Shown here: positions 8,685 to 17,838 of the stretch, one piece after another
How the letters are laid out: each line of letters opens with the position of its first letter
How positions within the stretch are numbered: position 1 is the first letter of the stretch
Origin: an uncultured Verrucomicrobiae bacterium
GTDB taxonomy: Bacteria; Verrucomicrobiota; Verrucomicrobiia; Limisphaerales; AAA164-E04
Assembly (NCBI GenBank): GCA_951813855.1
Contig: OX638380.1
Coordinates: forward strand, 3,736,876 to 3,800,875
Direction of reading: 5' to 3'
DNA length: 64,000 nucleotides
Program-made: the position numbers and the translations under genes
Notes under the pieces: model-generated
Told to the model about the DNA's origin: nothing
What the model saw: only the letters and a program-made list of their open reading frames with translations
Database searches by the model: none

Positions 8685-10139
8685 ATGTCAGGACTGCACG
8701 GAACAATTCCGGAGTGGCCTCTGAGTGGTTCGCGACGGGAATTCCTCAGGTCAACTGGGGGCGGTTTGGGCGTATTGGCGTTGGCGGCGTTGCTGAGAGA
8801 TGAAGGGCGGTTGCTGGCCGATTCGCTACCTTCCGGTCCGGCGTCTCCCTTGGATCTTCGATTGCCGCATTTCCGGCCGAAAGCCAAAAGGGTGATTTAT
8901 CTGTTTATGCACGGCGGGCCCAGCCACGTGGATCTTTTCGATTTCAAGCCTGAACTGGTTCGTTATGCCGGCCAGTCCCTGCCCCCCAGTTTTGGCCCGG
9001 TCATGACTCGTCGACAAGTGGCGAAAAATCCCCTGTTGGCTCCGATAAAACCGTTTCGCCGACATGGACAGGCCGGCTTGGATATCAGCGATTTCTTGCC
9101 TCAGATGGCAAGCTTGGCCGACGAATTATGCGTGTTGCGAGGGTGTCACGGCGACAGCGTCAATCATCCTCAGTCGGTATATCAGATGAATACCGGTTCG
9201 ATTTTGATGGGGCGTCCGAGCCTGGGGAGTTGGGTAACGTACGGCTTGGGAAGTGAGAACCGGGACATGCCCGGATTCGTCGTATTGACTCAACCCGGCG
9301 GGGGGATCAAGGGCGGGCCTCCGGCTTGGGGTAGCGGTTTTCTTCCTGCAACTTATCAAGGGATCACCATGCGTCCGGGAACCAAACCGATTTTGAATCT
9401 CGAACCGAAGGAACAACTGGCGGGCAAGCGCCAGAGTGATATTCTTTCCTTGATCGGCGGCTTGAACCGAATTCATCGGCGGCAGCGAGATTACAGCGAC
9501 GAATTGTCGGCACGCTTGCGAAGTTACGAACTGGCCTACCGCATGCAAATGGCGGCGCCGGCGATCGTCGATCTGTCGCAGGAAACCCGAGCGACCCGGG
9601 AACTCTACGGCGTGGATGATCCTGAAACTACGGAATTCGGAACTCGTTGTTTGATGGCCAGGCGAATGCTGGAACGGGGAGTACGCTTCGTGCAATTATA
9701 CTCGGGCGACACGGGAGGCTGGGACGCGCACCAGAACGTTCTGAAAAACCATACTCTTTATTGTCGCCGGACCGACAAACCGGTAGCGGGGTTGATTCGT
9801 GATTTGCGGCAACGCGGGTTGCTGGCGGACACGCTGGTGATCTGGGGCGGAGAATTCGGTCGCATGCCGATGAGCGAGCAGGGTCAGGGACGGGACCATA
9901 ATCCTTGGGGTTATTCTGTCGTGTTGGCCGGCGGTGGAGTCAGGGGAGGAATGAGTTACGGTGCGACCGATTCGATCGGATTGCGTGCGGCTACCGGTAA
10001 AGTCCATGTGCATGACTTGTATGCCACGATCCTCCATTTGTTGGGGATGGATCACGAGCGACTCACCTATTTCCACAACGGCCGCCAAGAGCGATTGACC
10101 GACGTATCCGGGCGGGTGGTGAAAGCGATCCTGAGTTGA
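8685..10139 (+). CDS. DUF1501 domain protein with Tat signal
   Basis: The 484-residue product belongs to the DUF1501 family, alkaline-phosphatase/sulfatase-fold proteins abundant in Planctomycetes and Verrucomicrobia. The N-terminus has a twin-arginine signal, SRREFLRST followed by GLGVLALAALL, so export is in the folded state. Family blocks include YLFMHGGPSHVDLFDFKPEL, SVYQMNTGSILMGRPSLGSW, RCLMARRMLERGVRFVQLY and the C-terminal VIWGGEFGRMPMSEQGQGRDHNPWGY. The substrate is unknown. The DUF1549/DUF1553 gene starts 5 bases after its stop. These two families are typically paired, though usually in the opposite order. Confidence 0.9.
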   Translation: MSGLHGTIPEWPLSGSRREFLRSTGGGLGVLALAALLRDEGRLLADSLPSGPASPLDLRLPHFRPKAKRVIYLFMHGGPSHVDLFDFKPELVRYAGQSLPPSFGPVMTRRQVAKNPLLAPIKPFRRHGQAGLDISDFLPQMASLADELCVLRGCHGDSVNHPQSVYQMNTGSILMGRPSLGSWVTYGLGSENRDMPGFVVLTQPGGGIKGGPPAWGSGFLPATYQGITMRPGTKPILNLEPKEQLAGKRQSDILSLIGGLNRIHRRQRDYSDELSARLRSYELAYRMQMAAPAIVDLSQETRATRELYGVDDPETTEFGTRCLMARRMLERGVRFVQLYSGDTGGWDAHQNVLKNHTLYCRRTDKPVAGLIRDLRQRGLLADTLVIWGGEFGRMPMSEQGQGRDHNPWGYSVVLAGGGVRGGMSYGATDSIGLRAATGKVHVHDLYATILHLLGMDHERLTYFHNGRQERLTDVSGRVVKAILS

Positions 10140-10144
10140 AACCG

Positions 10145-12013
10145 ATGATCGGGTTCCGGTTCATTCTTGCGTTGATGACGGCGATCACGCCGGTCATCGG
10201 CAATGGTGCCGAGACGCCGCTTCGCGAACCTCGGATCACCGCCGCGGATCGGGAACATTGGGCTTTTCGCCCACTCGCCTCGCCGTCCCTGCCCGAAGTC
10301 GCCAACGAGCAATCGGTCAACAACGTCATCGATCGCTTCGTCCTGGCCGGATTGGAGAGCGGGGGATTAACCCTATCGCCTCCGGCGAGTCGGCGAACTC
10401 TGATCCGAAGACTTTCCTTCGACTTGACCGGACTGCCGCCCACGGAGGAAGAAATCGATCTCTTCTCGCAAGATTTCAGTCCCGATGCCTATGAAAGATT
10501 GGTCGATCGCTACTTGTCTTCGCCGCGTTACGGGGAGCGGTGGGCGCAGCATTGGTTGGATCTGGTCCGTTTTGCCGAGACCGACGGTTTCGAGCATGAC
10601 CGGTTACGCAAGGAGGTTTGGCGTTATCGCAATTGGGTGATCGAGGCGTTCAATCGAGATTTGCCCTACGATCGGTTTCTACGCGCTCAACTCGCCGGCG
10701 ACGAAATCGGTGATCCGGAATTTCACGACGAATGGGCGACCGGTTTTCTGCTGGCCGGTCCCGATATGCCCGACATCAATTTGGTCGCAGAACGTCGACA
10801 TAACGTACTCAACGAGATGACGGCCACGGTGGGTTCGGTGTTCCTGGGGTTGGGCGTGGGCTGCGCTCAATGCCACGACCATAAGCAGGATCCCATTAGC
10901 CAGGCCGATTTTTATCGCTTGCGGGCCTTTTTTTCGAACACGGTCAAGCTCCAGAAAAATGTTCAATTAGGGCACGTCGTCAATGAGCGAGGCCGGCCGG
11001 TTCCGGAAAGTCGGTTGGCTGTTCGGGGCGATTTTCGCAGACCCGGAGCGTTGTTGCATCCCGGTTTTCTCCGGGTACTGAACCCTTCGGGGCAGTTACC
11101 CGACTTGTCCCTGGCCGACGATCGGTCATCATATCGCCGAGCTGCCTTGGCTAATTGGCTGACGAGCGAGGACCATCCCTTGACGGCTCGGGTGATGGTC
11201 AATCGGCTCTGGCAGCACTATTTCGGGCGGGCCTTGGCGGCGACTCCCAACGATTTCGGCGTCCAAGGTCGACTTCCCGATCATCCGGAATTGCTGGATT
11301 GGTTAGCGGTCGAATTGACGAACGGTAAGTGGAGTTTAAAACGGATCCATCGTCTGATCGTCAGTTCGGCTACTTATCGTCAGGCGAGTTTTGGTGCCGG
11401 ACCCGAATGGCAGCGGAAGTTAACGCTCGATCTGGACAACCGGTGGTATGCTCGGATGAATCGTCGCCGGCTCAGTGGGGAGGGCTTGCGGGACGCGATG
11501 TTGGCTTTGACCGAAACGTTATACGATCGGCAGGGCGGACCGAGTGTTCGTCCGCCTTTGCCCGAGGAAGTGAAATCGACCTTGCTCAGTAAGCTTCATT
11601 GGGTTCCGAGTTCGGCCGAAAAGGATCGTTACCGCCGAAGCGTTTACGTATTCGTCCGCCGCAATTTGATCTATCCCTTTTTCGATGTCTTTGACCGACC
11701 CGACGCCAACGGCAGTTGCGCCCAGCGTCATTCCAGCACCACGGTGTCGCAATCGCTAACGTTATTGAATTCGGATTTTTCCCTGGCGATGGCTGAAAAC
11801 CTGGCGCAGTTGGCTATCGAAGCCAAAGGCGAGCGAACGGAAGAGGCGTTGGTCTGGGCGTATCGGCGAGCGCTCGGTCGAGAACCTCGAGCGGAAGAGC
11901 GCTCGGCGCTGCAGGTTTTTCTGGCCGGTCAAGACCGGACGGATCCCATGGCGATTTTGACCGATTTCAGTCTCGCGTTATTCAATTGCAACGAATTTCT
12001 TTATCTGGACTGA
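10145..12013 (+). CDS. DUF1549/DUF1553 domain secreted protein
   Basis: The 622-residue product starts with a signal peptide ([23 protein letters not shown]). It then carries DUF1549 ([61 protein letters not shown]) with a CAQCHDHK motif resembling a c-type haem or metal site. DUF1553 follows ([64 protein letters not shown]). It lacks the N-terminal cytochrome-like PSCyt1 module seen in longer relatives. A TTG at 10136 is in frame; the ATG at 10145 is preferred. Its last 13 bases overlap the end of the convergent lactate permease gene. Function is unproven; the family goes with DUF1501. Confidence 0.88.
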   Translation: MIGFRFILALMTAITPVIGNGAETPLREPRITAADREHWAFRPLASPSLPEVANEQSVNNVIDRFVLAGLESGGLTLSPPASRRTLIRRLSFDLTGLPPTEEEIDLFSQDFSPDAYERLVDRYLSSPRYGERWAQHWLDLVRFAETDGFEHDRLRKEVWRYRNWVIEAFNRDLPYDRFLRAQLAGDEIGDPEFHDEWATGFLLAGPDMPDINLVAERRHNVLNEMTATVGSVFLGLGVGCAQCHDHKQDPISQADFYRLRAFFSNTVKLQKNVQLGHVVNERGRPVPESRLAVRGDFRRPGALLHPGFLRVLNPSGQLPDLSLADDRSSYRRAALANWLTSEDHPLTARVMVNRLWQHYFGRALAATPNDFGVQGRLPDHPELLDWLAVELTNGKWSLKRIHRLIVSSATYRQASFGAGPEWQRKLTLDLDNRWYARMNRRRLSGEGLRDAMLALTETLYDRQGGPSVRPPLPEEVKSTLLSKLHWVPSSAEKDRYRRSVYVFVRRNLIYPFFDVFDRPDANGSCAQRHSSTTVSQSLTLLNSDFSLAMAENLAQLAIEAKGERTEEALVWAYRRALGREPRAEERSALQVFLAGQDRTDPMAILTDFSLALFNCNEFLYLD

Positions 12014-13785
12014 AGGCGGATTCGAATCACGGCGACGATTAAGACGGTCCAGATCGTCATGGCCGCTAACGATCCGAGATTCAACCATCCTCGTTGGGGG
12101 TACCAGAGGATAGCGTAACCCAAGCACCCGGCCAGAATTGCATAATAGAGGAACGGAACAAAAGTTATCCTGATGACCGAGCCTTCTTTGCCGCCTAATC
12201 CGGCGACGGCCGTGGCGGCGACGACGTTGTGAACGCAAATCAAATTACCGGCCGCTCCGCCGACCGCCTGCAGGGCGACTATCCAGACCGGGTCGACGCC
12301 GATTTTCATGCCGACGTTGAATTGAAATAGCGAGAAAGTCATGTTGCTGATCGTGTTGCTGCCGGCGACAAACGCTCCGAAACCGCCGAGCAAAGGTGCG
12401 AAAAGAGGCCAAGCGGATCCGGCGACATTGGCTACTCCCTCCGCCAAGGCGTTAGGCATGGCGGGATAGCTGGCTCCGTGGCTGTTGAGGAAAACTTGCA
12501 CCATCGGTACCGCGAACGCCAGAGCCGCCGACGCCGTGAGGAGCGTTCGGGTCGAATCGCGCCAGACCGTCCGGTAGGAAGCGGCCGACATGCGGTGAAT
12601 CAGGAAAGTCGCCAAAGAAACTAATACGAAGATGGTCCCCGGTACGTAGAGGGGAGCGACCGTTTCGGAAATGTCCGTACCAAACAAGTGGGGAAATTCA
12701 ATCGTCTTACTCAGCAACCAACGATCGATTCCCAAGGCATCCAGCCGCGTCAATATCAGGAAAATGGCGACTAGCAGATAGGGGGTCCAAGCCAGGAGCA
12801 TTCCCGGCGGTTTGCTCGGGATGCGTTCTTCTCCGGAAAGTAGGTTCCCGCTCCAATCCGGGTGCCAGATATCGCGGCTGCCGAAATCCCACGCTTCCTG
12901 ACGGGCGGGCGTAAACCAGTTTCGGCGAGCGGCGGCGGTGACGATCGCCAGTCCGATGAGGGAGCCTAACAAGGACGGAAACTCCGGCCCCAAAAAATAG
13001 GCCACGCACCCGTAAGGGATCAACATGGCCAAGGAAGCGAACAAGGCGAACGGCCATACCTTGATTCCTTCGCCGAAGGAGCGGTTCGGCCCGAAAAAGC
13101 GAGTGATCAGGGAAACCAATATCAGCGGGACGAACAAACCGACAGCGACATGGAGCAGGGCGGTCCGAGTGCCGATCTCGGCTAGGAATGTCATCCAATC
13201 GAGGCTGTTTTCGGTTGTGACGAATCCAAGATCGGTGACCGCAGTTTCCACCCCGGGATCGTCCGCCAGCCCTTTGTTGACTCCCACCAGAATGGGCGTG
13301 CCGAGGGCGCCGAAGGATACCGGAGTGCACTGGATCAACATGCCGGCGGTCGCGGCGGCCATTGCCGGAAATCCTAACCCGACTAACAGCGGCACCGTCA
13401 CTGCGGCCGGCGTGCCGAAACCGGCTGCTCCTTCGATGAAGGAACCGAACAGCCAGGAAACGATGATGACCTGAATCCTTCGGTCCGGCGAGATCGTGGT
13501 GAATCCTTCCCGAATCGTTTTCAGCGCTCCGCTTTGCTGCAAGGTGTTGAGAAGGAGGACCGCTCCGAAGACGATGTAGAGGAGGGTGGCGGCCACGATC
13601 AACCCTTTGACGGATGCTGCTGCAACTTGAAGCAAGGGAACGTTCCAGACCCCCAAGGCCAAGGCGGCGGTGGCGAGATAGGCCAAGGGCATGGCCCGAC
13701 TGGCCGGCCAGCGTAGACCGATCAGAAAAACTCCGACCGTGATCATCGGGAAAAAAGCCAATAGAGCCAGAGCCTCCGAACTCAT
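12001..13785 (-). CDS. L-lactate permease family transporter
   Basis: The 594-residue product, with about 12-14 hydrophobic segments, matches the LctP/LldP family (lactate or glycolate:proton symport, inner membrane). Diagnostic stretches are [53 protein letters not shown] and the C-terminal [21 protein letters not shown] plus [19 protein letters not shown]. Two in-frame ATG codons exist. I use 13785 ([14 protein letters not shown]) because the ten residues from the 13815 ATG are polar and unlike the family. Its 3' end overlaps the DUF1553 gene by 13 bases on the other strand. The substrate is inferred from family only. Confidence 0.93.
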   Translation of the reverse strand: MSSEALALLAFFPMITVGVFLIGLRWPASRAMPLAYLATAALALGVWNVPLLQVAAASVKGLIVAATLLYIVFGAVLLLNTLQQSGALKTIREGFTTISPDRRIQVIIVSWLFGSFIEGAAGFGTPAAVTVPLLVGLGFPAMAAATAGMLIQCTPVSFGALGTPILVGVNKGLADDPGVETAVTDLGFVTTENSLDWMTFLAEIGTRTALLHVAVGLFVPLILVSLITRFFGPNRSFGEGIKVWPFALFASLAMLIPYGCVAYFLGPEFPSLLGSLIGLAIVTAAARRNWFTPARQEAWDFGSRDIWHPDWSGNLLSGEERIPSKPPGMLLAWTPYLLVAIFLILTRLDALGIDRWLLSKTIEFPHLFGTDISETVAPLYVPGTIFVLVSLATFLIHRMSAASYRTVWRDSTRTLLTASAALAFAVPMVQVFLNSHGASYPAMPNALAEGVANVAGSAWPLFAPLLGGFGAFVAGSNTISNMTFSLFQFNVGMKIGVDPVWIVALQAVGGAAGNLICVHNVVAATAVAGLGGKEGSVIRITFVPFLYYAILAGCLGYAILWYPQRGWLNLGSLAAMTIWTVLIVAVIRIRLQSR

Positions 13786-14113
13786 GGTGCTAGCCCGATT
13801 TTCTCCCCACGGCATTCAGCCGAGGCGGCAATTTCCTCATCAATCCTCGTAGCTCTGGGATTTTTGCCACGATTACGGCAATCGGTCAATTCTACCCTCT
13901 GTTTTCGAAACTGGCCTTGGTTTCGCCCCTCGCCGGCTGGCCTGACAACCCCTCCTTAATTTAGCGCCGAGAACTTGTTTCCGTTTTTTTATTAATGGCG
14001 GGTTTAGTTCATCCGCAGATCAAACGTTACCGCATGCTCAACTCGTTGAATTGAGGACGGGATTTATCGAGGTGCCATTCGCCGGAGAGTAATTCTGGCT
14101 GGAATCGAATCGC
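13786..14113. other. Intergenic, upstream of lactate permease
   Basis: About 330 bp between two reverse-strand genes. It should contain the promoter of the permease. I see TAGAAT on the reverse strand near 13895 but no well-spaced -35 partner, so I do not call a promoter. No RNA gene, repeat or credible small ORF was seen. Confidence 0.5.
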
Positions 14114-15367
14114 TCAGTTTATCTGCAGGATTTCGACTTCGACCGGATGGGCGTAGTCTTGCCAAAATTCCTTCAGGGATGACTCGTCCGGTTCACCGTC
14201 TTGAACGATGAAGCGATATCGCGACCGGTAAGGTTGACCGGGAACGATTTCCCAGTCGCCGGCCTGAGACGGCGCGTAACAGAAAAACGGCTCGGACGGG
14301 TGGATGCGCATGGGTTGGGGAGCACGGAAATTGCCGGGGTGACAGAGAATCGCGATGCCGGATAAATGCCCGTCGACCGTGCCGCCGATATGGCACCAGG
14401 GAGCGCGAGTGGCGTGGCCCTTGATCCGGTCGGTCTCGCCTAGGCCGGTGAGGAAGCGGGTGTTTTCCGGTCCGTCCCATTGGCCGTGGCCGCGAAACCC
14501 GAGTCCGCCGTAGCGGTATTGCGGGAACTGGATCGGTTGGTCGGTGGCGCAACGCTGTACGAATTGAAGGTCGAAGACGTGCCGGGGCGATTGGGGATCC
14601 TGGATGGCGTAAACGTGAACCGTCCAATCTTCGTGCAACACGGTTACCGGTTCGGGAGCGGAGAGATCGACGAGCCGGTGCCGACTCTGAAAACCTCCCA
14701 TGACCTCGCCGCTCCAATACCGATCCAGCGTCACGAATTCGACCGTTCCCTGCCGTTTGCCCATTTCCCAGAAATTCGGCCGACGGCCGTCGAAACGGGT
14801 ATTAGGCCAGGCTACCCATAGTCCGTGGTGATGCAAATGGTTGTGGGGGTAATCGTCGGTGATGACGCCGCCCGAAGGATTCCAGATGGGATGGATATAG
14901 CCGCCGCGACGATAAACCGGATCGATGCCTGCGCGGGGCAAGAAACTGGGAGTGGATTGATACCGCAGCAACGATTTGCCGTTGAGCTCGAATCGAATTC
15001 CGTCATGCAGATCGATGGCCCAAACGGCCGAGGTCAATTTACGGGGTTCGCTCCGGTTTTTGAGCACTAGGGTTTTGGATTGGCCGCTTTGCAATCGGTC
15101 CAGCACGAAATAGACCCGGCCGTCGGGACCCAGTTGAGCGGCGACCCCTTGTTGATCGTCCGTTAACACCGGATCGTGAATTCCGGGCGGCGGGTCGAAT
15201 GAAACGACGCTGTGGCTCCGGTCGAGGGAACCGCCGTCCAAGGTGATTCGATAGGTCGGTTCGGCAGCGGCGAACGTCAGAAACACGAAGTTCAACGCCA
15301 GGCCGATCGTCAGCGACGCTGTGGCGCGCCAATCGCGTCGGCGCCGGGGAGAGGTTTCGGGAATCAT
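14114..15367 (-). CDS. Secreted DUF6807 (PmoA-like) family protein
   Basis: The 417-residue product has a basic N-terminus and signal peptide (RRRRDWRATASLTIGLALNFVFLTFAAAEP), then the DUF6807 fold. Examples are RAGIDPVYRRGGYIHPIWNPSGGVITDDYPHNHLHHHGLWVAWPNTRF, a His-rich block typical of the family, and GQWDGPENTRFLTGLGETDRIKGHATRAPWCHIGG. Older databases label it methane oxygenase PmoA, which is misleading. In Verrucomicrobia and Planctomycetes these proteins are secreted and sit with glycan- and sulfatase-related genes. I start at the ATG at 15367; a TTG at 15409 adds 14 residues. It is followed on the same strand by the lactate permease after 328 bp. Confidence 0.85.
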   Translation of the reverse strand: MIPETSPRRRRDWRATASLTIGLALNFVFLTFAAAEPTYRITLDGGSLDRSHSVVSFDPPPGIHDPVLTDDQQGVAAQLGPDGRVYFVLDRLQSGQSKTLVLKNRSEPRKLTSAVWAIDLHDGIRFELNGKSLLRYQSTPSFLPRAGIDPVYRRGGYIHPIWNPSGGVITDDYPHNHLHHHGLWVAWPNTRFDGRRPNFWEMGKRQGTVEFVTLDRYWSGEVMGGFQSRHRLVDLSAPEPVTVLHEDWTVHVYAIQDPQSPRHVFDLQFVQRCATDQPIQFPQYRYGGLGFRGHGQWDGPENTRFLTGLGETDRIKGHATRAPWCHIGGTVDGHLSGIAILCHPGNFRAPQPMRIHPSEPFFCYAPSQAGDWEIVPGQPYRSRYRFIVQDGEPDESSLKEFWQDYAHPVEVEILQIN

Positions 15368-15500
15368 CGGTTCAATTTTCTGCTGATCGTCTTTTCCGTC
15401 AAGTCGCAAGAGGGTTTGCCGTTTGCTTTAGGCGAGTGGCCGGAATGAAGGGGTGCGCCGGGTGACCGGAAAACGCCGGCTCGGGATGATCCGGAAAGAA

Positions 15501-15520
15501 CGGAACGGAACGGAACGGAA
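15501..15520. repeat. Pentanucleotide tandem repeat (CGGAA)4
   Basis: Four perfect CGGAA units, with partial units on both sides, lie between the pgpA stop and the DUF6807 start, about 135 bases ahead of the DUF6807 ATG. A related CGAAA-type run lies inside the 3' third of pgpA (about 15663-15690). Such repeats can slip and change promoter spacing, but nothing else here shows phase variation. Confidence 0.8.
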
Positions 15521-15530
15521 CCCGGGGTAG

Positions 15531-16070
15531 TCAGCGATACAGCAACCAGAAAACCGGGTAGGTAACGAGCGAGGTAAAGCCGGCAGCCATCAGATCGTCG
15601 AACATGACGCTGAAGCCGCCCGATCTTTTTTGAAAAATGCCGATAGGCCAAGGTTTGCAAATATCGAAAAAACGAAACGAAACGAAAACGATCGCGGCTC
15701 CTAAGAAGCATTGAGAGAAGGCCAGGAGGCACCAGTGGTCCCCGGTTGGATTCGAGAACGGCCGATTCCAGGCCAACCAGCCGAACGCGGCGAAGGGCAC
15801 GGCCAGAATTTCGTCCAGTACCACGCTGGAGGGATCGTGGCGGTTTAATAGTTTTTCCGCTTTATCGCAAATGGGGATGCCGAGCGGCCATGCGACGATG
15901 GCCAAGGCCAAGGACCAACCGGCGTTCGGCAGAGAGATGAGCGCCCCTAACCAAACCATGCCCAGTAACGATCCAAGCGTTCCGGGCATGATCGGGAATC
16001 GACCGAGGCCCCCGCCGGTGGCGAGCCAAAGCGTCGTCCGGTTCGCCCACAAGTCGCCGTTAGAGGTCAT
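15531..16070 (-). CDS. pgpA: Phosphatidylglycerophosphatase A
   Basis: Removes the phosphate from phosphatidylglycerophosphate in the inner membrane, the step after PgsA. The 179-residue product has the family opening ATGGGLGRFPIMPGTLGSLLGMVWLG, the acidic block DPSSVVLDEILAVPFA and a C-terminal DDLMAAGF. It has about four membrane segments. It overlaps the pgsA stop by 11 bases, so consecutive pathway enzymes are translationally coupled. Confidence 0.94.
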   Translation of the reverse strand: MTSNGDLWANRTTLWLATGGGLGRFPIMPGTLGSLLGMVWLGALISLPNAGWSLALAIVAWPLGIPICDKAEKLLNRHDPSSVVLDEILAVPFAAFGWLAWNRPFSNPTGDHWCLLAFSQCFLGAAIVFVSFRFFDICKPWPIGIFQKRSGGFSVMFDDLMAAGFTSLVTYPVFWLLYR

Positions 16071-16647
16071 CCAAATAGAGCTCTCGATTGCGCCAAAGAT
16101 AAACTATTCCGGAATACAGCGTCAGCGCCACCGCGCACCACTTGGCGAATTCCGTGAACCAATAAACCCAAGTCGCTTCGAAAATCTGCCAGGCGAAAAT
16201 CGTCCCCACTAGGCCCCAGTCGGGGTAACTGATTTGGACTTGAATGGCGATCAAAGCGGTCAGTTGGGAAATCGTCTTGTGTTTGCCGTACTTTTCGGCG
16301 GCGAGCACGACCCTCTTGGAAGCCGCTAGCAAGCGGAGTCCGGTGATGGCCAATTCTCGAGCGACGATGACCACGACCATCCAAGCGGCGATCAGGTCTA
16401 AGCCCACGAAAACGATAAAGGCCGAGCAGGTCAAAATCTTGTCGGCCAACGGATCCATCAGTATGCCGAAATTGGTGATCAATCCGTCCCGCCGGGCGAT
16501 TTTCCCGTCGAAGTAATCGGTCAGGCTTGCCGCGATGAAGATGCCGAGGGCGATGGTCTCTACCCCGGGCAGATTGGTGGAAATAATTCCGAGGAACAAA
16601 GCCGTGAGTGCGAAGCGGGAAATCGTGAGACGATTAGGAATGTTCAT
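16060..16647 (-). CDS. pgsA: CDP-diacylglycerol-glycerol-3-phosphate 3-phosphatidyltransferase
   Basis: Makes phosphatidylglycerophosphate from CDP-diacylglycerol and glycerol 3-phosphate. The 195-residue membrane protein shows the CDP-alcohol phosphatidyltransferase motif DG(x)2AR(x)8G(x)3D(x)3D as DYFDGKIARRDGLITNFGILMDPLADK (residues about 43-69), preceded by MNIPNRLTISRF. It lies directly upstream of pgpA with an 11-base overlap; together they form a two-gene phosphatidylglycerol operon. It is divergent from the Lys/Ala-tailed gene across a 155-bp intergenic region. Confidence 0.95.
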   Translation of the reverse strand: MNIPNRLTISRFALTALFLGIISTNLPGVETIALGIFIAASLTDYFDGKIARRDGLITNFGILMDPLADKILTCSAFIVFVGLDLIAAWMVVVIVARELAITGLRLLAASKRVVLAAEKYGKHKTISQLTALIAIQVQISYPDWGLVGTIFAWQIFEATWVYWFTEFAKWCAVALTLYSGIVYLWRNRELYLDDL

Positions 16648-16758
16648 TCGGCAGGGCGGAGGATAGAAGAAAGAGCCTCTCCGGGTCGATTAATTTGAGT
16701 CGGAAAACGAACGATTCAAGGGAGCGGCGAACGATGTCGTTACGTCGCGATTTATCGG

Positions 16759-16787
16759 TTGGCGAAATTCAAGTTGCCGGCTATACT
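16759..16787 (+). promoter_or_regulatory. Sigma70-type promoter of the H1-like gene
   Basis: TTGGCG at 16759-16764, a 17-base spacer and TATACT at 16782-16787. Expected transcription start is near 16794, giving a leader of only about nine bases that contains AAGAGG before the ATG at 16803. This is an inference from hexamer match and spacing. Confidence 0.55.
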
Positions 16788-16802
16788 CGCCCGTAAGAGG
16801 CC

Positions 16803-17348
16803 ATGAAGAAAAAATTGAACCAGGACGAGCTCTATCGGAACATGGAGTCTTTTCTGAAGAGCAAGGGGATCGAGATTAAGGATACGGTATTTTGGGGCAA
16901 ACAGCTGAAAACCGGCTGCCGGTTGTTGACCGAAGGGGTCAATCATGCGCAATCCGCCATCGAAACCGCGAGAACCACGATGGAGGGCCAGTTGGAAAAA
17001 ATGCGCGACGTGGTCCATCGGAAAACGGCGCCGAAAACTTCCCGGAAGAGCCCCGGGACTCCGGCTTCGGGCGGGGCCGCGAAAACCGACCGGGGGAAGA
17101 AGTCGTCTGCCGGAAAGACCCTGGCGAAAAAGACGGCCGCCAAAAAAACTCCGGCGAAGAAAACCGCAGCGAAGAAAACCGCCGCCGCTTCTTCCGCTAA
17201 AAAAACGGTCGTGAATCAACGGCCTGCCCAGAAGAAACCGGCGAGCCGGTCCCGGGCGGTGGCCAAGAAGACTGCCGCCAAGAAGACTGCCGCCAGAAAG
17301 TCGGTGGCCAAGAAAACCGCCGCTAAAAAGACCGCGCGTTCGTCCTAG
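16803..17348 (+). CDS. Histone H1-like protein with Lys/Ala repeat tail
   Basis: The 181-residue product has two parts. Residues 1-75 are a charged helical domain (KLNQDELYRNMESFLKSKGIEIKDTVFWGKQ; HAQSAIETARTTMEGQLEKMRDVV) that I cannot assign to a family. The rest is a strongly basic tail built of KKTAAKK-type units (AKKTAAKKTPAKKTAAKKTAAA and later copies), as in eukaryotic H1 tails and bacterial Hc1/AlgP-type DNA-binding proteins. The tail should bind DNA or RNA non-specifically; nucleoid association is inference. It has a good promoter and AGAGG before the ATG. The last 4 bases overlap the convergent jag gene. The tail's coding DNA is itself repetitive, so its length may vary between strains. 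Confidence 0.85.
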   Translation: MKKKLNQDELYRNMESFLKSKGIEIKDTVFWGKQLKTGCRLLTEGVNHAQSAIETARTTMEGQLEKMRDVVHRKTAPKTSRKSPGTPASGGAAKTDRGKKSSAGKTLAKKTAAKKTPAKKTAAKKTAAASSAKKTVVNQRPAQKKPASRSRAVAKKTAAKKTAARKSVAKKTAAKKTARSS

Positions 17349-17794
17349 CCTTTCGGCCGGAGGATAATGACCTTTTTGGTCGTGCCTTCGATTTCGACGC
17401 TTTTGGACTCGACGTGTTCGTGGTCCTTCAAGGCGTTGTGGACGATCCTTCGTTCGAAAGCGGTCATCGGGTTCATCTCCACGATGTCCCCGTACCGCCG
17501 GGCTTTTTCCGCCGCGTCCATGGCTTGGTCGACGATCGTCTGCCGGGATTTGTTGCGGTAGTTCCCGACGTCCACGATCACCCGCGGCACCGAGTTGTCC
17601 TGCCGGAAGAGCAACCGGTTGAGAATGTATTGCAGTTGGCTGAGGGTTTGTCCCTGTTTGCCGATGAGCCTTCCGGGATCGTCGGTTTGAATATCCAACC
17701 GGATGCCGTCGTCGATGTCCTTGACGTCGACCGTGGCTTGGAATCCGAGCAGCCGAAGCATTTCTTCCAGCGTTTCTTTGGGGCGGGCGTTCAT
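17345..17794 (-). CDS. jag: Jag/KhpB-type KH-R3H RNA-binding protein
   Basis: The 149-residue product has a KH domain with the GxxG-type loop GRLIGKQGQTLSQLQYILNRL (residues 41-61) and a C-terminal R3H domain (NPMTAFERRIVHNALKDHEHVESKSVEIEG). It lacks the N-terminal Jag_N domain of Firmicutes KhpB. Members bind RNA and are encoded beside yidC, as here (44 bases downstream). The same frame stays open far upstream through yidC, but the ATG at 17794 marks the start of family similarity. Confidence 0.92.
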   Translation of the reverse strand: MNARPKETLEEMLRLLGFQATVDVKDIDDGIRLDIQTDDPGRLIGKQGQTLSQLQYILNRLLFRQDNSVPRVIVDVGNYRNKSRQTIVDQAMDAAEKARRYGDIVEMNPMTAFERRIVHNALKDHEHVESKSVEIEGTTKKVIILRPKG

Positions 17795-17838
17795 GGAAAT
17801 GGAGGGTGTCGGTGAACCGGGCGGCAGTCGGATGAGGG

